Positions 23,498-33,515 of a stretch of DNA of 64,000 bases are shown in pieces. A program made the translations under genes and the position numbers. The notes under the pieces are model-generated. The model saw only the letters and a program-made list of their open reading frames with translations, was not told the DNA's origin and made no database searches. This DNA is from an uncultured Clostridia bacterium (lineage in GTDB: Bacteria > Bacillota > Clostridia > Oscillospirales > Ruminococcaceae), in NCBI GenBank assembly GCA_945923775.1, contig CAMELR010000006.1, positions 1 through 64,000 on the forward strand, written 5' to 3'. The number at the start of each line of letters is the position of its first letter. Position 1 is the stretch's first letter.

Positions 23498-25273
23498 TTA
23501 TTCCTCGCTGTTGGTAATTGCTATTCCGAGTTCCTTAAGCTGCTCCTCGCTTACAGTGGAGGGCGCCTCGCTCATCAGCTCGCTTGCGTTCTGTACCTTC
23601 GGGAAGGCAGTAACGTCGCGGAGGCTGTCGCAGCCGCACATCAGCATTGCAAGTCTGTCGAGGCCTATGCCTGCGCCGCCGTGGGGAGGCGCACCGTACT
23701 TGTATGCGTCAACAAGGAAGCCGAACTTCGCGTTAATTTCCTCATCGGTCATGCCGAGCATTTCGAACATGTGCTGCTGGAGCTCCGGATCAGTGATTCT
23801 GATGGAGCCGCTGGAAAGCTCAATGCCGTTGAGCACGAGGTCGTAGCACTTTGCGCGTACCTTTGCCTTGTCGGTGTCGAGGTAGGGAATGCACTCGTCA
23901 AGCGGCATTGTGAACGGGTGGTGCATAGCGAGCCACTCGCCGGATTCCTCGTCGTACTCGAAGAACGGGAACTCCACGATCCACAGGAAGTTCCAGCCCT
24001 CGGGGATAATGTCGAGCTGCTTTGCAATCTTGAGACGAAGTGCGCCGAGTACGGGGAGCGTTACCTTGTCCTTATCAGCAACGATGAGGGCAACATCTCC
24101 CTTTTCGCAGCCGAGAGCCTTGAGGACAGCCTCAAGCTCGCCTTCGCCCATGAACTTTGCGAAGGAGCAGTTAGGAGCGTCGTCTACCCATCTTACATAA
24201 GCGAGACCCTTCGCGCCGATACCGCGTACGAATTCGGTCTGCTTGTCGATCTCCTTGCGGGTGAGCTTTGCAGCGGCGCCCTTTGCAACGATACCGCGAA
24301 CGGAGCCGCCGTTTGCAACAGCGTCCTTGAATACGGAGAATCCGCAGTCCTTTACGATATCGGAGATGTCGGTTATCTCCATGCCGAAGCGTGTATCCGG
24401 CTTATCGGAACCGTAGCGGTTCATAGCCTCGTCGTAGGTCAGGCGGGGCAGCGGGGTGGGGATATCAACGTTGAGAACGGTCTTGTAGAGGTGCTTTACG
24501 AAGCCCTCCAGGCACTCGAGGATATCGTCAACGTCAACGAAGGACATCTCAAGGTCAATCTGTGTGAACTCAGGCTGGCGGTCTGCGCGCAGATCCTCGT
24601 CGCGGAAGCAGCGTGCAAGCTGGATATATCTGTCCATGCCCGCGATCATCAGGAGCTGCTTGTACATCTGCGGGGACTGCGGCAGTGCGTAGAACTTGCC
24701 GTTGTGGATACGGGACGGCACGATGTAGTCACGCGCACCCTCGGGGGTGGACTTTATCATCATCGGGGTCTCGATCTCGGTGAAGCCGTTTGCGTAGAAG
24801 TACTCGCGGGCTGCCTTTGCTATTTCGTGGCGCATCATGAGGTTCTTCTGGAGCGGCTCGCGGCGCAGGTCGAGGTAGCGGTACTTGAGGCGGAGCTCCT
24901 CGTTTGTCTTGGTGTTGCTTACTATCTCAAAGGGAGGGGTCTGCGCCTTGGAAAGAATGCGCAGCTCCGTTACGACTATCTCAACGCCGCCGGTCTTTAT
25001 CTCGGTGTTGACGCTCTCACGCGCGCGCACGGTGCCCTTAGCCAGCAGAACATACTCCGAGCGGACGCTCTCTGCCTTTTCGAACACGCTCTTTTCGGTG
25101 GTCTCATCGAAAACGAGCTGAACGATACCGGACTTGTCTCTAAGATCTATGAAGATAAGGCTGCCCTTGTCGCGGACTCTCTGTGTGAATCCGCCTACAA
25201 CGACTTCGCCCATTTCCAGCGTAACTTCGCCGCATAAGCATGTCCTTCTCAGGCCCTGCATTGTGTCTGCCAT
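23498..25273 (-). CDS. aspS: Aspartyl-tRNA synthetase
   Basis: Charges tRNA-Asp. 591 residues, the bacterial-type length with the GAD insert. OB-fold anticodon domain first (RDKSGIVQLVFDE), class II motif 2 in ARCFRDEDLRADRQPEFTQI, and motif 3 in GAGIGLDRLAMLM. ATG at 25273 follows AAAGGA; an upstream in-frame ATG at 25318 lies in the promoter -10 spacing and is rejected. Whether it charges tRNA-Asn as well cannot be told from the sequence by eye. The sigma gene begins 19 bases after its stop. Confidence 0.97.
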   Translation of the reverse strand: MADTMQGLRRTCLCGEVTLEMGEVVVGGFTQRVRDKGSLIFIDLRDKSGIVQLVFDETTEKSVFEKAESVRSEYVLLAKGTVRARESVNTEIKTGGVEIVVTELRILSKAQTPPFEIVSNTKTNEELRLKYRYLDLRREPLQKNLMMRHEIAKAAREYFYANGFTEIETPMMIKSTPEGARDYIVPSRIHNGKFYALPQSPQMYKQLLMIAGMDRYIQLARCFRDEDLRADRQPEFTQIDLEMSFVDVDDILECLEGFVKHLYKTVLNVDIPTPLPRLTYDEAMNRYGSDKPDTRFGMEITDISDIVKDCGFSVFKDAVANGGSVRGIVAKGAAAKLTRKEIDKQTEFVRGIGAKGLAYVRWVDDAPNCSFAKFMGEGELEAVLKALGCEKGDVALIVADKDKVTLPVLGALRLKIAKQLDIIPEGWNFLWIVEFPFFEYDEESGEWLAMHHPFTMPLDECIPYLDTDKAKVRAKCYDLVLNGIELSSGSIRITDPELQQHMFEMLGMTDEEINAKFGFLVDAYKYGAPPHGGAGIGLDRLAMLMCGCDSLRDVTAFPKVQNASELMSEAPSTVSEEQLKELGIAITNSEE

Positions 25274-25326
25274 AAAAATAGTTCCTTCTTTCTTTTGATA
25301 TACCGGAAAAATCCGCATTATTTTTA

Positions 25327-25355
25327 ATTATACCATTAATTCCGCTATTTTTCAA
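25327..25355 (-). promoter_or_regulatory. Promoter of aspS
   Basis: TTGAAA (25350-25355), 17 bases, TATAAT (25327-25332) on the minus strand. The leader is about 45 bases, too short for a T-box, and none is visible. Confidence 0.75.
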
Positions 25356-25385
25356 GTGGAAAACAATAAAATGTTGAAATTCTGA

Positions 25386-25413
25386 GCAAAAAAATTGCCG
25401 CATGTCCGCGGCA
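25386..25413. terminator. Terminator after the comM-GNAT unit
   Basis: TGCCGC and GCGGCA pair around a 6-base loop; the minus strand continues ATTTTTTTGC. T5 also follows on the plus strand, although no plus-strand gene ends here. Confidence 0.7.
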
Positions 25414-25457
25414 GATTTTTCAGGCTGACGATAAACGTTTTCCGTGCTGATTCCGGA

Positions 25458-25979
25458 TCACGTCATGCTGGGTCGGAGGTCTATCCAGAACCTGTTGACG
25501 TACACCTTTTCTTCTTCGTCATACATCTTGTTTTCGAACACGCCGCTGTTCCTTGCAATTACCTTCTGGGAGGCGTAGTTATCCTCGTCGCAGACTGCGA
25601 GGACGCGCTCCAGCCCGAACGACCGCGCGAGGCGCAGTCCCTGTTCCAGCATTTCGGTGGCGAGGCCTCTGTTCCGCTCGGAGCGCCTTACGGCGTAGCC
25701 GATGTGCCCGCCGTAATTCAGCAGGTATTCGGTCAGCTCGAATTTCAGGCTGAAAACTCCCACCAGCCTGCTTCCTTCGTAGCAGAGGTAGAAATTTTCG
25801 CGCACCCAGCCCTCGGGGAGATTCTCGCCGGAACTCCGGTCGCGCTTTTCCTGGAGCCACGCCGCGTAATCCTCGTACCCGGCGGAGCCTATGCAGCTCT
25901 CGCCACGCCTTTCAAACTCGGCGTAGAAGTCAAGCACGTCGTCTCTGTGGGTTTCGTCCGGGAGGGTGAATTTTATCAT
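25458..25979 (-). CDS. GNAT-family N-acetyltransferase
   Basis: 173 residues. Acetyl-CoA fold shown by GVFSLKFELTEYLLNYGGHI, then GYAVRRSERNRGLATEML (the acetyl-CoA pyrophosphate loop) and VLAVCDEDNYASQKVI. ATG at 25979 with AAAGGA upstream; the longer frame overlaps the comM stop. It follows comM by 13 bases. Substrate unknown; resemblance is to RimJ/L-like acetyltransferases of small molecules or proteins. Confidence 0.85.
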   Translation of the reverse strand: MIKFTLPDETHRDDVLDFYAEFERRGESCIGSAGYEDYAAWLQEKRDRSSGENLPEGWVRENFYLCYEGSRLVGVFSLKFELTEYLLNYGGHIGYAVRRSERNRGLATEMLEQGLRLARSFGLERVLAVCDEDNYASQKVIARNSGVFENKMYDEEEKVYVNRFWIDLRPSMT

Positions 25980-25992
25980 TTTGCAGTTCCTT

Positions 25993-27519
25993 TCATCTGT
26001 TCCAGTACTTGCGGTCAAGGCTGCGGAAGCTTATCGCCTGCGCGATGTGGGATTTCCCGATATCCTCGCTGCCCGCGAGGTCGGCGCAGGTTCTTGCGAC
26101 CTTCAGAATACGGTCGTAGGCGCGGGCGGAAAGCCCCAGCTTCTCAAATGCAGATTTCAGCATTTCTTCCGCGTCGGGAGTCAGCCGGCAGACCTCCCCG
26201 ATGATGTCGGAGGTGATACCGCTGTTGCTGCGGATATCCGTTCCGGCAAAGCGCTTTTTCTGTATCTCCACCGCCTTCTGGACGCGTTCCGCGATAGCTG
26301 CGGAGCTTTCCTGCGGGGCGCGGCGGCTCAGGTCGGCGTACTCGACGGGCTTTACCTCGACCTGGAGGTCTATGCGGTCAAGCAGCGGCTCTGATATGCG
26401 GTTGAGGTACGCCGTGACCTTCTGCGGGGTGCAGGTGCATTTCTTCACCGGACTGCCGAAATTCCCGCAGGGGCAGGGATTCATCGCCGCGACCAGCATT
26501 ACGCGGCAGGGGTAGCTCACCGAGCCGCTGGCGCGTGAGATCACGATGTCGCCGTTTTCAAGCGGCTGACGGAGCGCTTCCAGCACGCGGCGGTCGAACT
26601 CCGGAAGCTCGTCCAGGAACAGGACGCCGTTGTGCGCCAGGCTGATCTCGCCGGGGCGGGGAATGCTCCCTCCGCCGACCAGCCCGACTGCGGACGCGGT
26701 GTGGCTCACGGCGCGGAACGGACGCTCCGTCACGAGCGGCTCCGCTGGGTTGATCTCACCGGCTACGGAGTATATCTGGGTGGTCTCGATGCTCTCGGCG
26801 AAGGTTATCTCTGGGAGAATCGAGGGAATACGCTTCGCAAGCATGGATTTACCAGAGCCTGGAGGTCCGAGCATGAGCAGGTTGTGCGAGCCAGCCGCCG
26901 CGACCTCTATTGCCGCCTTCGCCTGGGACTGCCCCATAACGTCCGCGAAATCCAGCAGGTGAGCGCCCTCGCGCCGCTTCGGGACGTACTTCTCTTCCGG
27001 GGAAAGCCCGGTCCCGTGCCGCAGGAACTCCATTATCTGGGCAACATGCTCCACGCCGTAGACCTCGATACCATCGGCGACGGAAGCCTCCTTGGCGTTC
27101 GCCTTCGGGAGGAACACGCGCTTCGCGCCATTCTGTGCGGCGGTCAGCACCATCGAGAGCGCTCCGTTGACCGGCGCGAGCTTCCCGTCAAGGGACAACT
27201 CCCCGATGAAAACGCTGTCGGACAGGTCGGCGGAGATGAGTCCGCCGAGCTTCATCAGCGCGGTTATTATCGGCAGGTCGAACATGGAGCCTATCTTGCG
27301 TACGCTCGCCGGGGCGAGGTTCACCGTGACCTTCCCGTTAAGCAGTTTCAGCTCCAGATGCCCCAGCACCGCGCGTATACGCGCCTTGCTCTCCTGCACG
27401 GCAATATCAGGCATTCCGACGATGTCGAACGACGGCTGACCCGGCGCGATGCTCGCCTGAACCGTCACCATGAACGCGTTCAGACCGAAAAGTCCCGCGC
27501 TTTTTATCTCACTGAACAT
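25993..27519 (-). CDS. comM: YifB/ComM-family Mg-chelatase-like ATPase
   Basis: 508 residues. The N-terminal Lon-like domain starts MFSEIKSAGLFGLNAFMVTV; the AAA+ domain has Walker A GPPGSGKSM and Walker B VLFLDELPEF, followed by a Cys cluster NPCPCGNFGSPVKKCTCTP. In naturally competent bacteria ComM is a hexameric helicase that extends branch migration during transformation; the protein is widespread in non-competent species. It lies between two GNAT genes, 10 and 13 bases from each. Confidence 0.93.
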   Translation of the reverse strand: MFSEIKSAGLFGLNAFMVTVQASIAPGQPSFDIVGMPDIAVQESKARIRAVLGHLELKLLNGKVTVNLAPASVRKIGSMFDLPIITALMKLGGLISADLSDSVFIGELSLDGKLAPVNGALSMVLTAAQNGAKRVFLPKANAKEASVADGIEVYGVEHVAQIMEFLRHGTGLSPEEKYVPKRREGAHLLDFADVMGQSQAKAAIEVAAAGSHNLLMLGPPGSGKSMLAKRIPSILPEITFAESIETTQIYSVAGEINPAEPLVTERPFRAVSHTASAVGLVGGGSIPRPGEISLAHNGVLFLDELPEFDRRVLEALRQPLENGDIVISRASGSVSYPCRVMLVAAMNPCPCGNFGSPVKKCTCTPQKVTAYLNRISEPLLDRIDLQVEVKPVEYADLSRRAPQESSAAIAERVQKAVEIQKKRFAGTDIRSNSGITSDIIGEVCRLTPDAEEMLKSAFEKLGLSARAYDRILKVARTCADLAGSEDIGKSHIAQAISFRSLDRKYWNR

Positions 27520-27529
27520 TCTTACTCCC

Positions 27530-28033
27530 TTACTTCTGACCGCCCAAAATCAGCTCAAAGTTGTCTATATCGCGGTATTTCCCGTGCTTGAAACCCACCT
27601 GATGGAGCGTCCCGCAGAATGTGAAGCCAAATTTCTGGTGAAGCTTTTCGCTGGCCTCGTTTCCGGCGGTTATCACCGATACCACGCTGTGGAGCTTCCC
27701 GCACTCCTTCGCGCGATCGAGCACTGCGCCCATCAGCGCGGAGGCAGCTCCATTCCTGCGGAAGTCCGGGGAGATGTACACTGAAAGCTCCGCGGTGGAG
27801 GCGTACGCCTCTTTCTGGCGGTATTCCGAGAGGGAAGCGTAGCCGACGGCGGCGCCGTTTTCCTCTCCCACAAGAATGAAATGCGTGTCGGTCTGGTGCT
27901 CGCTGAACCATTCCTTCCACTCGTCAAGGGTGCGCGGGTTGAGGTCGAGGGTGGCAACGCCGTGCTCTACCTCGTAGTTGTATATTGCCAGAAGCTCCGG
28001 GAGGTCGCTTTCTCTGGCTGGTCTGATAGTCAT
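27530..28033 (-). CDS. GNAT acetyltransferase of the phosphinothricin/methionine-sulfoximine type
   Basis: 167 residues. Full-length match in style to the YncA/Pat/Bar group: MTIRPARESDLPELLAIYNY, then TLDLNPRTLDEWKEWF, the acetyl-CoA loop SPDFRRNGAASALMGAVL, and FGFTFCGTLHQVGFKHGKYR near the end. Members acetylate phosphinothricin, methionine sulfoximine or related amino acids; natural substrate unknown. First gene of the GNAT-comM-GNAT unit. Confidence 0.88.
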   Translation of the reverse strand: MTIRPARESDLPELLAIYNYEVEHGVATLDLNPRTLDEWKEWFSEHQTDTHFILVGEENGAAVGYASLSEYRQKEAYASTAELSVYISPDFRRNGAASALMGAVLDRAKECGKLHSVVSVITAGNEASEKLHQKFGFTFCGTLHQVGFKHGKYRDIDNFELILGGQK

Positions 28034-28178
28034 GATTTACCATTCCTTTCGGTTGGATTCTCTGAATGCTTATATTGTACGCTTTGCGGAAGCATTTGTC
28101 AATAGGCTGGCCAGTATATCCCGGATACTTTTTTCAGACAACCATCACAAAACCGCCCGGGAAACCATTCGTTTGCAC

Positions 28179-28207
28179 TTGCAATTCTCTGGCAGTTGTG
28201 CTATAAT
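28179..28207 (+). promoter_or_regulatory. Promoter of the activase-like gene
   Basis: TTGCAA (28179-28184), 17 bases, TATAAT (28202-28207). Confidence 0.75.
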
Positions 28208-28264
28208 AAAAATATGTGTACCGGGTGAATTTTCCGGTTTTTTCAGAGGAAAGGATTTGATACA

Positions 28265-31200
28265 TTGAAGCGAGCAGGACTTGATATCGGTTCAACCACA
28301 GTAAAGGCGGCCGTTATCGGCGAGAACGACGAGCTTCTGTACAGCCAGTACAGACGTCACTTCTCGGATATCAGAAAGACAGTATTTGACATAATTTCGG
28401 AGCTTGGCGAGCACTTCAAGGGCGAGCGCATGATGATCGCGGTCACGGGTTCGGGCGGTATTTCCGTTTCAAAGTGGCTGGGGATCCCGTTCGTTCAGGA
28501 GGTCGCGGCAGGCACCAACGCTATAAAGAAGCTTATCCCCCGCACTGACGTGGCCATCGAGCTGGGCGGCGAGGACGCGAAGATAACCTACCTCACCGGC
28601 GGACTGGAGCAGCGCATGAACGGCTCCTGCGCAGGCGGTACAGGCGCGTTCATCGACCAGATGGCGGCGCTCCTCAACACCGACATCGGCGGCCTGAACG
28701 AGCTTGCAAAGGAACACACGACCATCTACCCGATAGCCTCCCGCTGCGGCGTTTTCGCGAAGAGCGACATTCAGCCGCTGCTCAACGACGGCGCAAAGCG
28801 CTCCGACGTTGCGGCTTCGGTATTCCAGTCGGTCGTTAACCAGACGATAAGCGGACTTGCCTGCGGCAAGCCGATAAGAGGCAATGTGGCGTTCCTCGGC
28901 GGCCCGCTGCACTACCTGTCGGAGCTCCGCGCGCGCTTCATCGAAACGCTGAACCTCAAGGACGACCAGATAATCTTCCCGGAGAACGCGAACCTGTTCG
29001 TGGCGATGGGCTGCGCATTCTCTGATGAGACCGCGGAGGCTGACCTCGACGAACTCGTGAAGAAGGCGGGAAGTCTCGGCACGGCTGACATGCGCGAGGT
29101 GGAGCGTCTTGCTCCGCTTTTCAAGGACGCGGCCGAGCTGGAAGCGTTCAAGGCGCGCCACGCAAAGGCTGTCATTCCGACTGCTGATATCACGAAGCAC
29201 AAGGGCGCGTGCTACCTCGGCGTGGACGCAGGCTCCACAACAACGAAGGCAGTCCTGCTGAACAAGAACGCCGAGATAATCTACTCCTACTACAGCGGCA
29301 ACGGCGGCGACCCGCTGAAATCCGTTATCGGCATTCTGAAGGACATCTACTCGAAGCTCCCCGAGGGCGCGTACATAGCAAAGGCGTGCGCCACCGGCTA
29401 CGGCGAGCACCTGATAAAGGCGGCGCTCGGCGCTGATTTCGGCGAGATAGAGACCATGGCGCACTACAAGGCGGCTGACCGTATCCTCCCCGGCGCGGAG
29501 TTTATCCTCGACATCGGCGGTCAGGACATGAAGTGCATGCGCGTCAAGAACGGCGAGATAGAGAGCATTCTGCTCAACGAGGCATGTTCCAGCGGCTGCG
29601 GTTCGTTCATCGAGAACTTCGCGAATGCGCTGGGTATGTCCTCCGCGGACTTCGCGACCCTCGGTCTGACTGCGGAGAACCCGGTGGACCTCGGCTCCCG
29701 CTGCACCGTGTTCATGAACTCCCGCGTAAAGCAGGCTCAGAAGGAGGGCGCGACCGTCGCGGATATCTCCGCAGGTCTGTCCTATTCGGTAGTCAAGAAT
29801 GCGCTGTTCAAGGTCATAAAGCTTCGCGACACCTCCACCATGGGCGATAAGATAATCGTTCAGGGCGGCACGTTCATGAATAACTCCGTGCTGAGGGCGT
29901 TCGAGCTGATTTGCGGTAAGGACGTTATCCGCCCGGACAAGGCGGGTCTGATGGGCGCATACGGAAGCGCGCTCATCTCCATCGAGCGCGACGACGGCAA
30001 GGGAAGCACCATTGCTCCGCTGGACAAGCTGGAGAGTTTCACGGTCGAAAAGACCACCGCGCGCTGCGGACGCTGCTCCAACAACTGCCTGCTGACCATC
30101 ACGAAATTCCCGGACGGAAAGCGCTACATAAGCAACAACCGCTGCGAGCGCGGCGCGGGCAACGTCTCCACCAAGGAGAAGCTCCCGAATCTGTTCGACT
30201 ATAAATATCACCTGCTGTTCGACCGCGAGTGCCTCCCGGAGAGCACCGCAAAGCGCGGCGTAGTGGGACTTCCGCGTGTTCTCGGCATGTACGAGAACTA
30301 CCCGTTCTGGCACAAGCTTTTCACTGAGCTCGGATTCTCCGTGAAGCTGTCGCCGAAGTCCTCCCGCGAGATATACGACAAGGGCATCGAGACAATGCCG
30401 TCCGAGTCGGTGTGCTACCCCGCGAAGCTGGCGCACGGCCACATTCAGGCGCTGGTGGACGAGGGCGTGAAGTTCATCTTCTACCCCTCCATGCCATATG
30501 AAATGAGCGAGAACAACGGCGCGGACAACCACTACAACTGCCCGGTCGTTGCTACATATTCCGAGGTAATCAAGAATTCCGTGCCGGAGCTTCGCAAGGA
30601 CGTAAAGTTCATGAACCCGTTCCTGCCGATATTCCACAAGAAGCGCATGGGCGAGCGCCTTTACGAGGAATTCACGAAGGAATTCCCGGACGGAGGCTTC
30701 ACCAAGGAAGAGATAGTTTCCGCGCTGGACAAGGCGTACGCCGAGGACGAGGCGTTCAAGGCTGAGATGCACCGCAAGGGCGAGGAGACCGTGAAGTTCC
30801 TCGAGGAGAACGGCAAGTCCGGTATCGTGCTTGCCGGCAGACCCTACCACATCGACCCGGAGATAAACCACGGACTTCCGGAGATGATAACCGGCTACGG
30901 CTTCGCGGTTCTCACCGAGGACAGCGTTGCACACATGGAGCAGGTAGTCCGCCCGATAAGAATCGTCGACCAGTGGACATATCACTCAAGACTGTACGCT
31001 GCGGCTCACGTAGTCGGCAAGCACGACTGCCTGGAGCTGGTTCAGCTTAACAGCTTCGGCTGCGGTCTGGACGCTATCACAACCGACCAGGTCCAGGAGA
31101 TACTCCGCAGCTTCGGAAAGCTGTACACCTGCCTCAAGATAGACGAGGTTAACAATCTCGGCGCGGCAAGAATTCGTCTGCGCTCGCTTATCTCGGTAGT

Positions 31201-32557
31201 CGAGGAGCGCAAGCGCCACCACTACAAGCCGGTGATGGGTCACCTCGGCTATGTGCGTCAGCCGGAATTCACCGAAGAAATGCGCAAGAAGCACACTATC
31301 CTCTGCCCGCAGATGGCGCCGATACATTTCGACCTGCTGGAGGCGGCGTTCGGTCATTCCGGATATAACGTCGTTATCCTGCGCGACTGTTCGAAGGCGG
31401 TCGTTGACGAGGGTCTGAAGTACGTCAACAACGACGCGTGCTATCCGTCCATACTCATTGTAGGACAGCTCATTCACGCGCTCAACAGCGGCAAGTACGA
31501 CCTGAAAAATACTTCCGTTATGATAACCCAGACCGGCGGCGCCTGCCGTGCGACAAACTATGTCGGCATGCTGAAAAAGGCGCTCAAGGATTCCGGACAC
31601 GGCGATATCCCGCTTATCTCGCTGAACGTCGTAGGTCTCGAGAAGCAGAGCGGCTTCAAGCTGACCATGCCGCTTGCAATACGCGCGTTCATGGCGATAA
31701 TCTACGGCGACGTGCTGTCACGCTGCCTGTACAAGGTTCGCCCCTACGAGGTAACAAAGGGGAGCGCGGACGCGCTCTACGAAAAGTGGCGGCTGTTCCT
31801 GCGCGAGGACATGAAGTCGCTTTCGCTGCCGAACTTCAACAAGAACGTCCGCAACATCGTAAAGGACTTCTCGGAGTTCCCGGTGCTGGACATCAAGAAG
31901 CCGCGCATCGGACTTGTCGGCGAGATACTTGTAAAGTTCCACCCGGTGGCGAACAACAACATCATCGGGCTGCTTGAAAACGAGGGCTGCGAGGTAGTCG
32001 TGCCCGACCTGATGGGATTCTTTTACTACATCTGCTCCCACGGCAAGACCAAGCGCGAGCTGCTCTACACCACCCGCACGAAGGCGTTCGCAGAGGACGC
32101 GGCGGTAAAGGCGTTCCGCTTTATGGAGCGCAGCTACCGCAAGGCTGTGAAGGGCACCAAGTTCGGCTGCCCGGGCGATATCTACGAGATGCGCGAATCC
32201 GTGCGCTCCATCGTATCCCCCGGCAACATCGCCGGCGAGGGCTGGTTCCTTTCGGCGGAAATGCTGGAGCTTATCGGCGAGGGCGTTCCGAATATCGTGT
32301 GCATGCAGCCGTTCGCCTGCCTGCCTAACCACGTTACCGGCAAGGGCGTTATCGGAGAGCTTCGCAGACAGCATCCGGAGAGCAACATCGTTGCAGTCGA
32401 TTTCGACCCGGGAGCTTCCGAGGTAAACCAGGTCAACAGAATAAAGCTCATGCTTACCCAGGCTTACGCAAATGCGGGTATAAGCAGAAGGGACGTTGTA
32501 AAGGTACAGACCGACGACAAGTATTCTCAGCTCATCGGTTCGGGAACTTCAGTTTGA
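28265..32557 (+). CDS. Large 2-hydroxyacyl-CoA dehydratase activase-like protein
   Basis: 1430 residues. Two tandem ASKHA-fold activase domains start at residue 4 ([15 protein letters not shown]) and near 320 ([15 protein letters not shown]). Each keeps a Cys in the position that bridges a [4Fe-4S] cluster in HgdC/BcrA-type activases ([26 protein letters not shown]). The second half matches DUF2229 and dehydratase D-component-like sequence, including [11 protein letters not shown] and [13 protein letters not shown]. Such fusions are common in anaerobes but their substrate is unknown; ATP-driven electron activation of a radical enzyme is the family theme. Start is TTG at 28265 with GGAAAGGA upstream; the start is not certain. 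Confidence 0.85.
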   Translation: MKRAGLDIGSTTVKAAVIGENDELLYSQYRRHFSDIRKTVFDIISELGEHFKGERMMIAVTGSGGISVSKWLGIPFVQEVAAGTNAIKKLIPRTDVAIELGGEDAKITYLTGGLEQRMNGSCAGGTGAFIDQMAALLNTDIGGLNELAKEHTTIYPIASRCGVFAKSDIQPLLNDGAKRSDVAASVFQSVVNQTISGLACGKPIRGNVAFLGGPLHYLSELRARFIETLNLKDDQIIFPENANLFVAMGCAFSDETAEADLDELVKKAGSLGTADMREVERLAPLFKDAAELEAFKARHAKAVIPTADITKHKGACYLGVDAGSTTTKAVLLNKNAEIIYSYYSGNGGDPLKSVIGILKDIYSKLPEGAYIAKACATGYGEHLIKAALGADFGEIETMAHYKAADRILPGAEFILDIGGQDMKCMRVKNGEIESILLNEACSSGCGSFIENFANALGMSSADFATLGLTAENPVDLGSRCTVFMNSRVKQAQKEGATVADISAGLSYSVVKNALFKVIKLRDTSTMGDKIIVQGGTFMNNSVLRAFELICGKDVIRPDKAGLMGAYGSALISIERDDGKGSTIAPLDKLESFTVEKTTARCGRCSNNCLLTITKFPDGKRYISNNRCERGAGNVSTKEKLPNLFDYKYHLLFDRECLPESTAKRGVVGLPRVLGMYENYPFWHKLFTELGFSVKLSPKSSREIYDKGIETMPSESVCYPAKLAHGHIQALVDEGVKFIFYPSMPYEMSENNGADNHYNCPVVATYSEVIKNSVPELRKDVKFMNPFLPIFHKKRMGERLYEEFTKEFPDGGFTKEEIVSALDKAYAEDEAFKAEMHRKGEETVKFLEENGKSGIVLAGRPYHIDPEINHGLPEMITGYGFAVLTEDSVAHMEQVVRPIRIVDQWTYHSRLYAAAHVVGKHDCLELVQLNSFGCGLDAITTDQVQEILRSFGKLYTCLKIDEVNNLGAARIRLRSLISVVEERKRHHYKPVMGHLGYVRQPEFTEEMRKKHTILCPQMAPIHFDLLEAAFGHSGYNVVILRDCSKAVVDEGLKYVNNDACYPSILIVGQLIHALNSGKYDLKNTSVMITQTGGACRATNYVGMLKKALKDSGHGDIPLISLNVVGLEKQSGFKLTMPLAIRAFMAIIYGDVLSRCLYKVRPYEVTKGSADALYEKWRLFLREDMKSLSLPNFNKNVRNIVKDFSEFPVLDIKKPRIGLVGEILVKFHPVANNNIIGLLENEGCEVVVPDLMGFFYYICSHGKTKRELLYTTRTKAFAEDAAVKAFRFMERSYRKAVKGTKFGCPGDIYEMRESVRSIVSPGNIAGEGWFLSAEMLELIGEGVPNIVCMQPFACLPNHVTGKGVIGELRRQHPESNIVAVDFDPGASEVNQVNRIKLMLTQAYANAGISRRDVVKVQTDDKYSQLIGSGTSV

Positions 32558-32573
32558 TTAGGGAGGTAATTAT

Positions 32574-33494
32574 ATGAAAAAGCTCGTTTCACTGTTTATG
32601 GTTCTGGTAATGGCGCTCACGGCGCTGAATGTCTCGGCTTTCGCTGCGGCAGATGTGGAGCTTTCCGTCACCGTCAAGCAGTATGACGGCTATGCCCTTG
32701 TCAACGTATCACGGAGCAGCGGCAGCAAGGTGTACTACACGACTGATGGCACTAAACCCACATATGAGTCAAAAAAGTACGCTTCCAGAATAAGGATAAC
32801 CGAGCCTTGTACTCTTAAACTCGTCAGCTATGTGAACGGCGAGGCTGTGAAGTACCTTACCCAAAAGATAAAGGTACAGCTTAAAAAGCCGACGGCGACC
32901 CTGAAAAAGAAAGGCGAGGAATACACCTATTATGTGAGCGGCCCCGAAGGCGCAAGCGTGTACATGACGCTGGACGGCTCCAAACCGTCAAAGAAGAACG
33001 GCACACGGGTAAAGGGTACGATAACTATACCGGCTAAGTCAAAGGCGAAGTTTGTAAGCGTGAAGAGCGGCTGGCTTAATTCCGCTGTGTTCACGCTGAG
33101 AGTAGGCGCGGCTCCCTCAAGCTATCCTGAGACGTATGCCGATGAGGTCATTAGACTTGTCAACGAGCAGCGCGTCGCCAACGGACTTGATGAGCTTACA
33201 ACATACTACAAACTGAACGCTGTGGCTCAGACCCGCGCTCAGGAGCTTACTCAATCCTACTCACACACCCGCCCCAACGGGGAAAGCTGCTTCACCGCGC
33301 TGACCGAAGCTGGTATCTACTACTATAGCGCAGGTGAGAATATCGCGTCAGGCTACAGCACTCCTGAAGCAGTTGTCAAAGGCTGGATGAACTCTCCGGG
33401 ACACCGCGCGAATATACTCAGTCCGAAGTTCAACAATATAGGCGTTGGGGTCAGCGCCGATGGTTCCTACTGGGTGCAGGTATTCACTTCTTAA
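32574..33494 (+). CDS. Secreted CAP-domain protein
   Basis: 306 residues. Signal peptide with cleavage after SAFAA. Residues about 25-175 contain two chitobiase-C-like modules recognised by VYYTTDGTKPTY and VYMTLDGSKPSKKNG. The CAP/SCP domain fills the C-terminus: VNEQRVANGLDELTTYYKLN, SHTRPNGESCFT, GENIASGYSTPEAVVKGWMN and SPGHRANILSPKFNNIGVGV, with the expected His and Glu residues. CAP proteins of Firmicutes are secreted, with unsettled function. It follows the activase gene by 16 bases, so they may be one transcript. Confidence 0.88.
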   Translation: MKKLVSLFMVLVMALTALNVSAFAAADVELSVTVKQYDGYALVNVSRSSGSKVYYTTDGTKPTYESKKYASRIRITEPCTLKLVSYVNGEAVKYLTQKIKVQLKKPTATLKKKGEEYTYYVSGPEGASVYMTLDGSKPSKKNGTRVKGTITIPAKSKAKFVSVKSGWLNSAVFTLRVGAAPSSYPETYADEVIRLVNEQRVANGLDELTTYYKLNAVAQTRAQELTQSYSHTRPNGESCFTALTEAGIYYYSAGENIASGYSTPEAVVKGWMNSPGHRANILSPKFNNIGVGVSADGSYWVQVFTS

Positions 33495-33515
33495 AAACAG
33501 CATGAGGAGATAAAA

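Noticed and set aside
23459-25237. A 592-codon open frame on the plus strand
   Set aside because: It is antisense to aspS, whose motifs are complete and which has a promoter and ribosome site. High GC content at third positions opens long antisense frames.
25274-25330. T-box riboswitch before aspS
   Set aside because: The leader is only about 45 bases and lacks the AGGGTGGNACCGCG motif.
28469-30985. An 838-codon open frame on the minus strand
   Set aside because: Antisense to the activase-like gene with no promoter, ribosome site or recognisable domain; codon-bias shadow.
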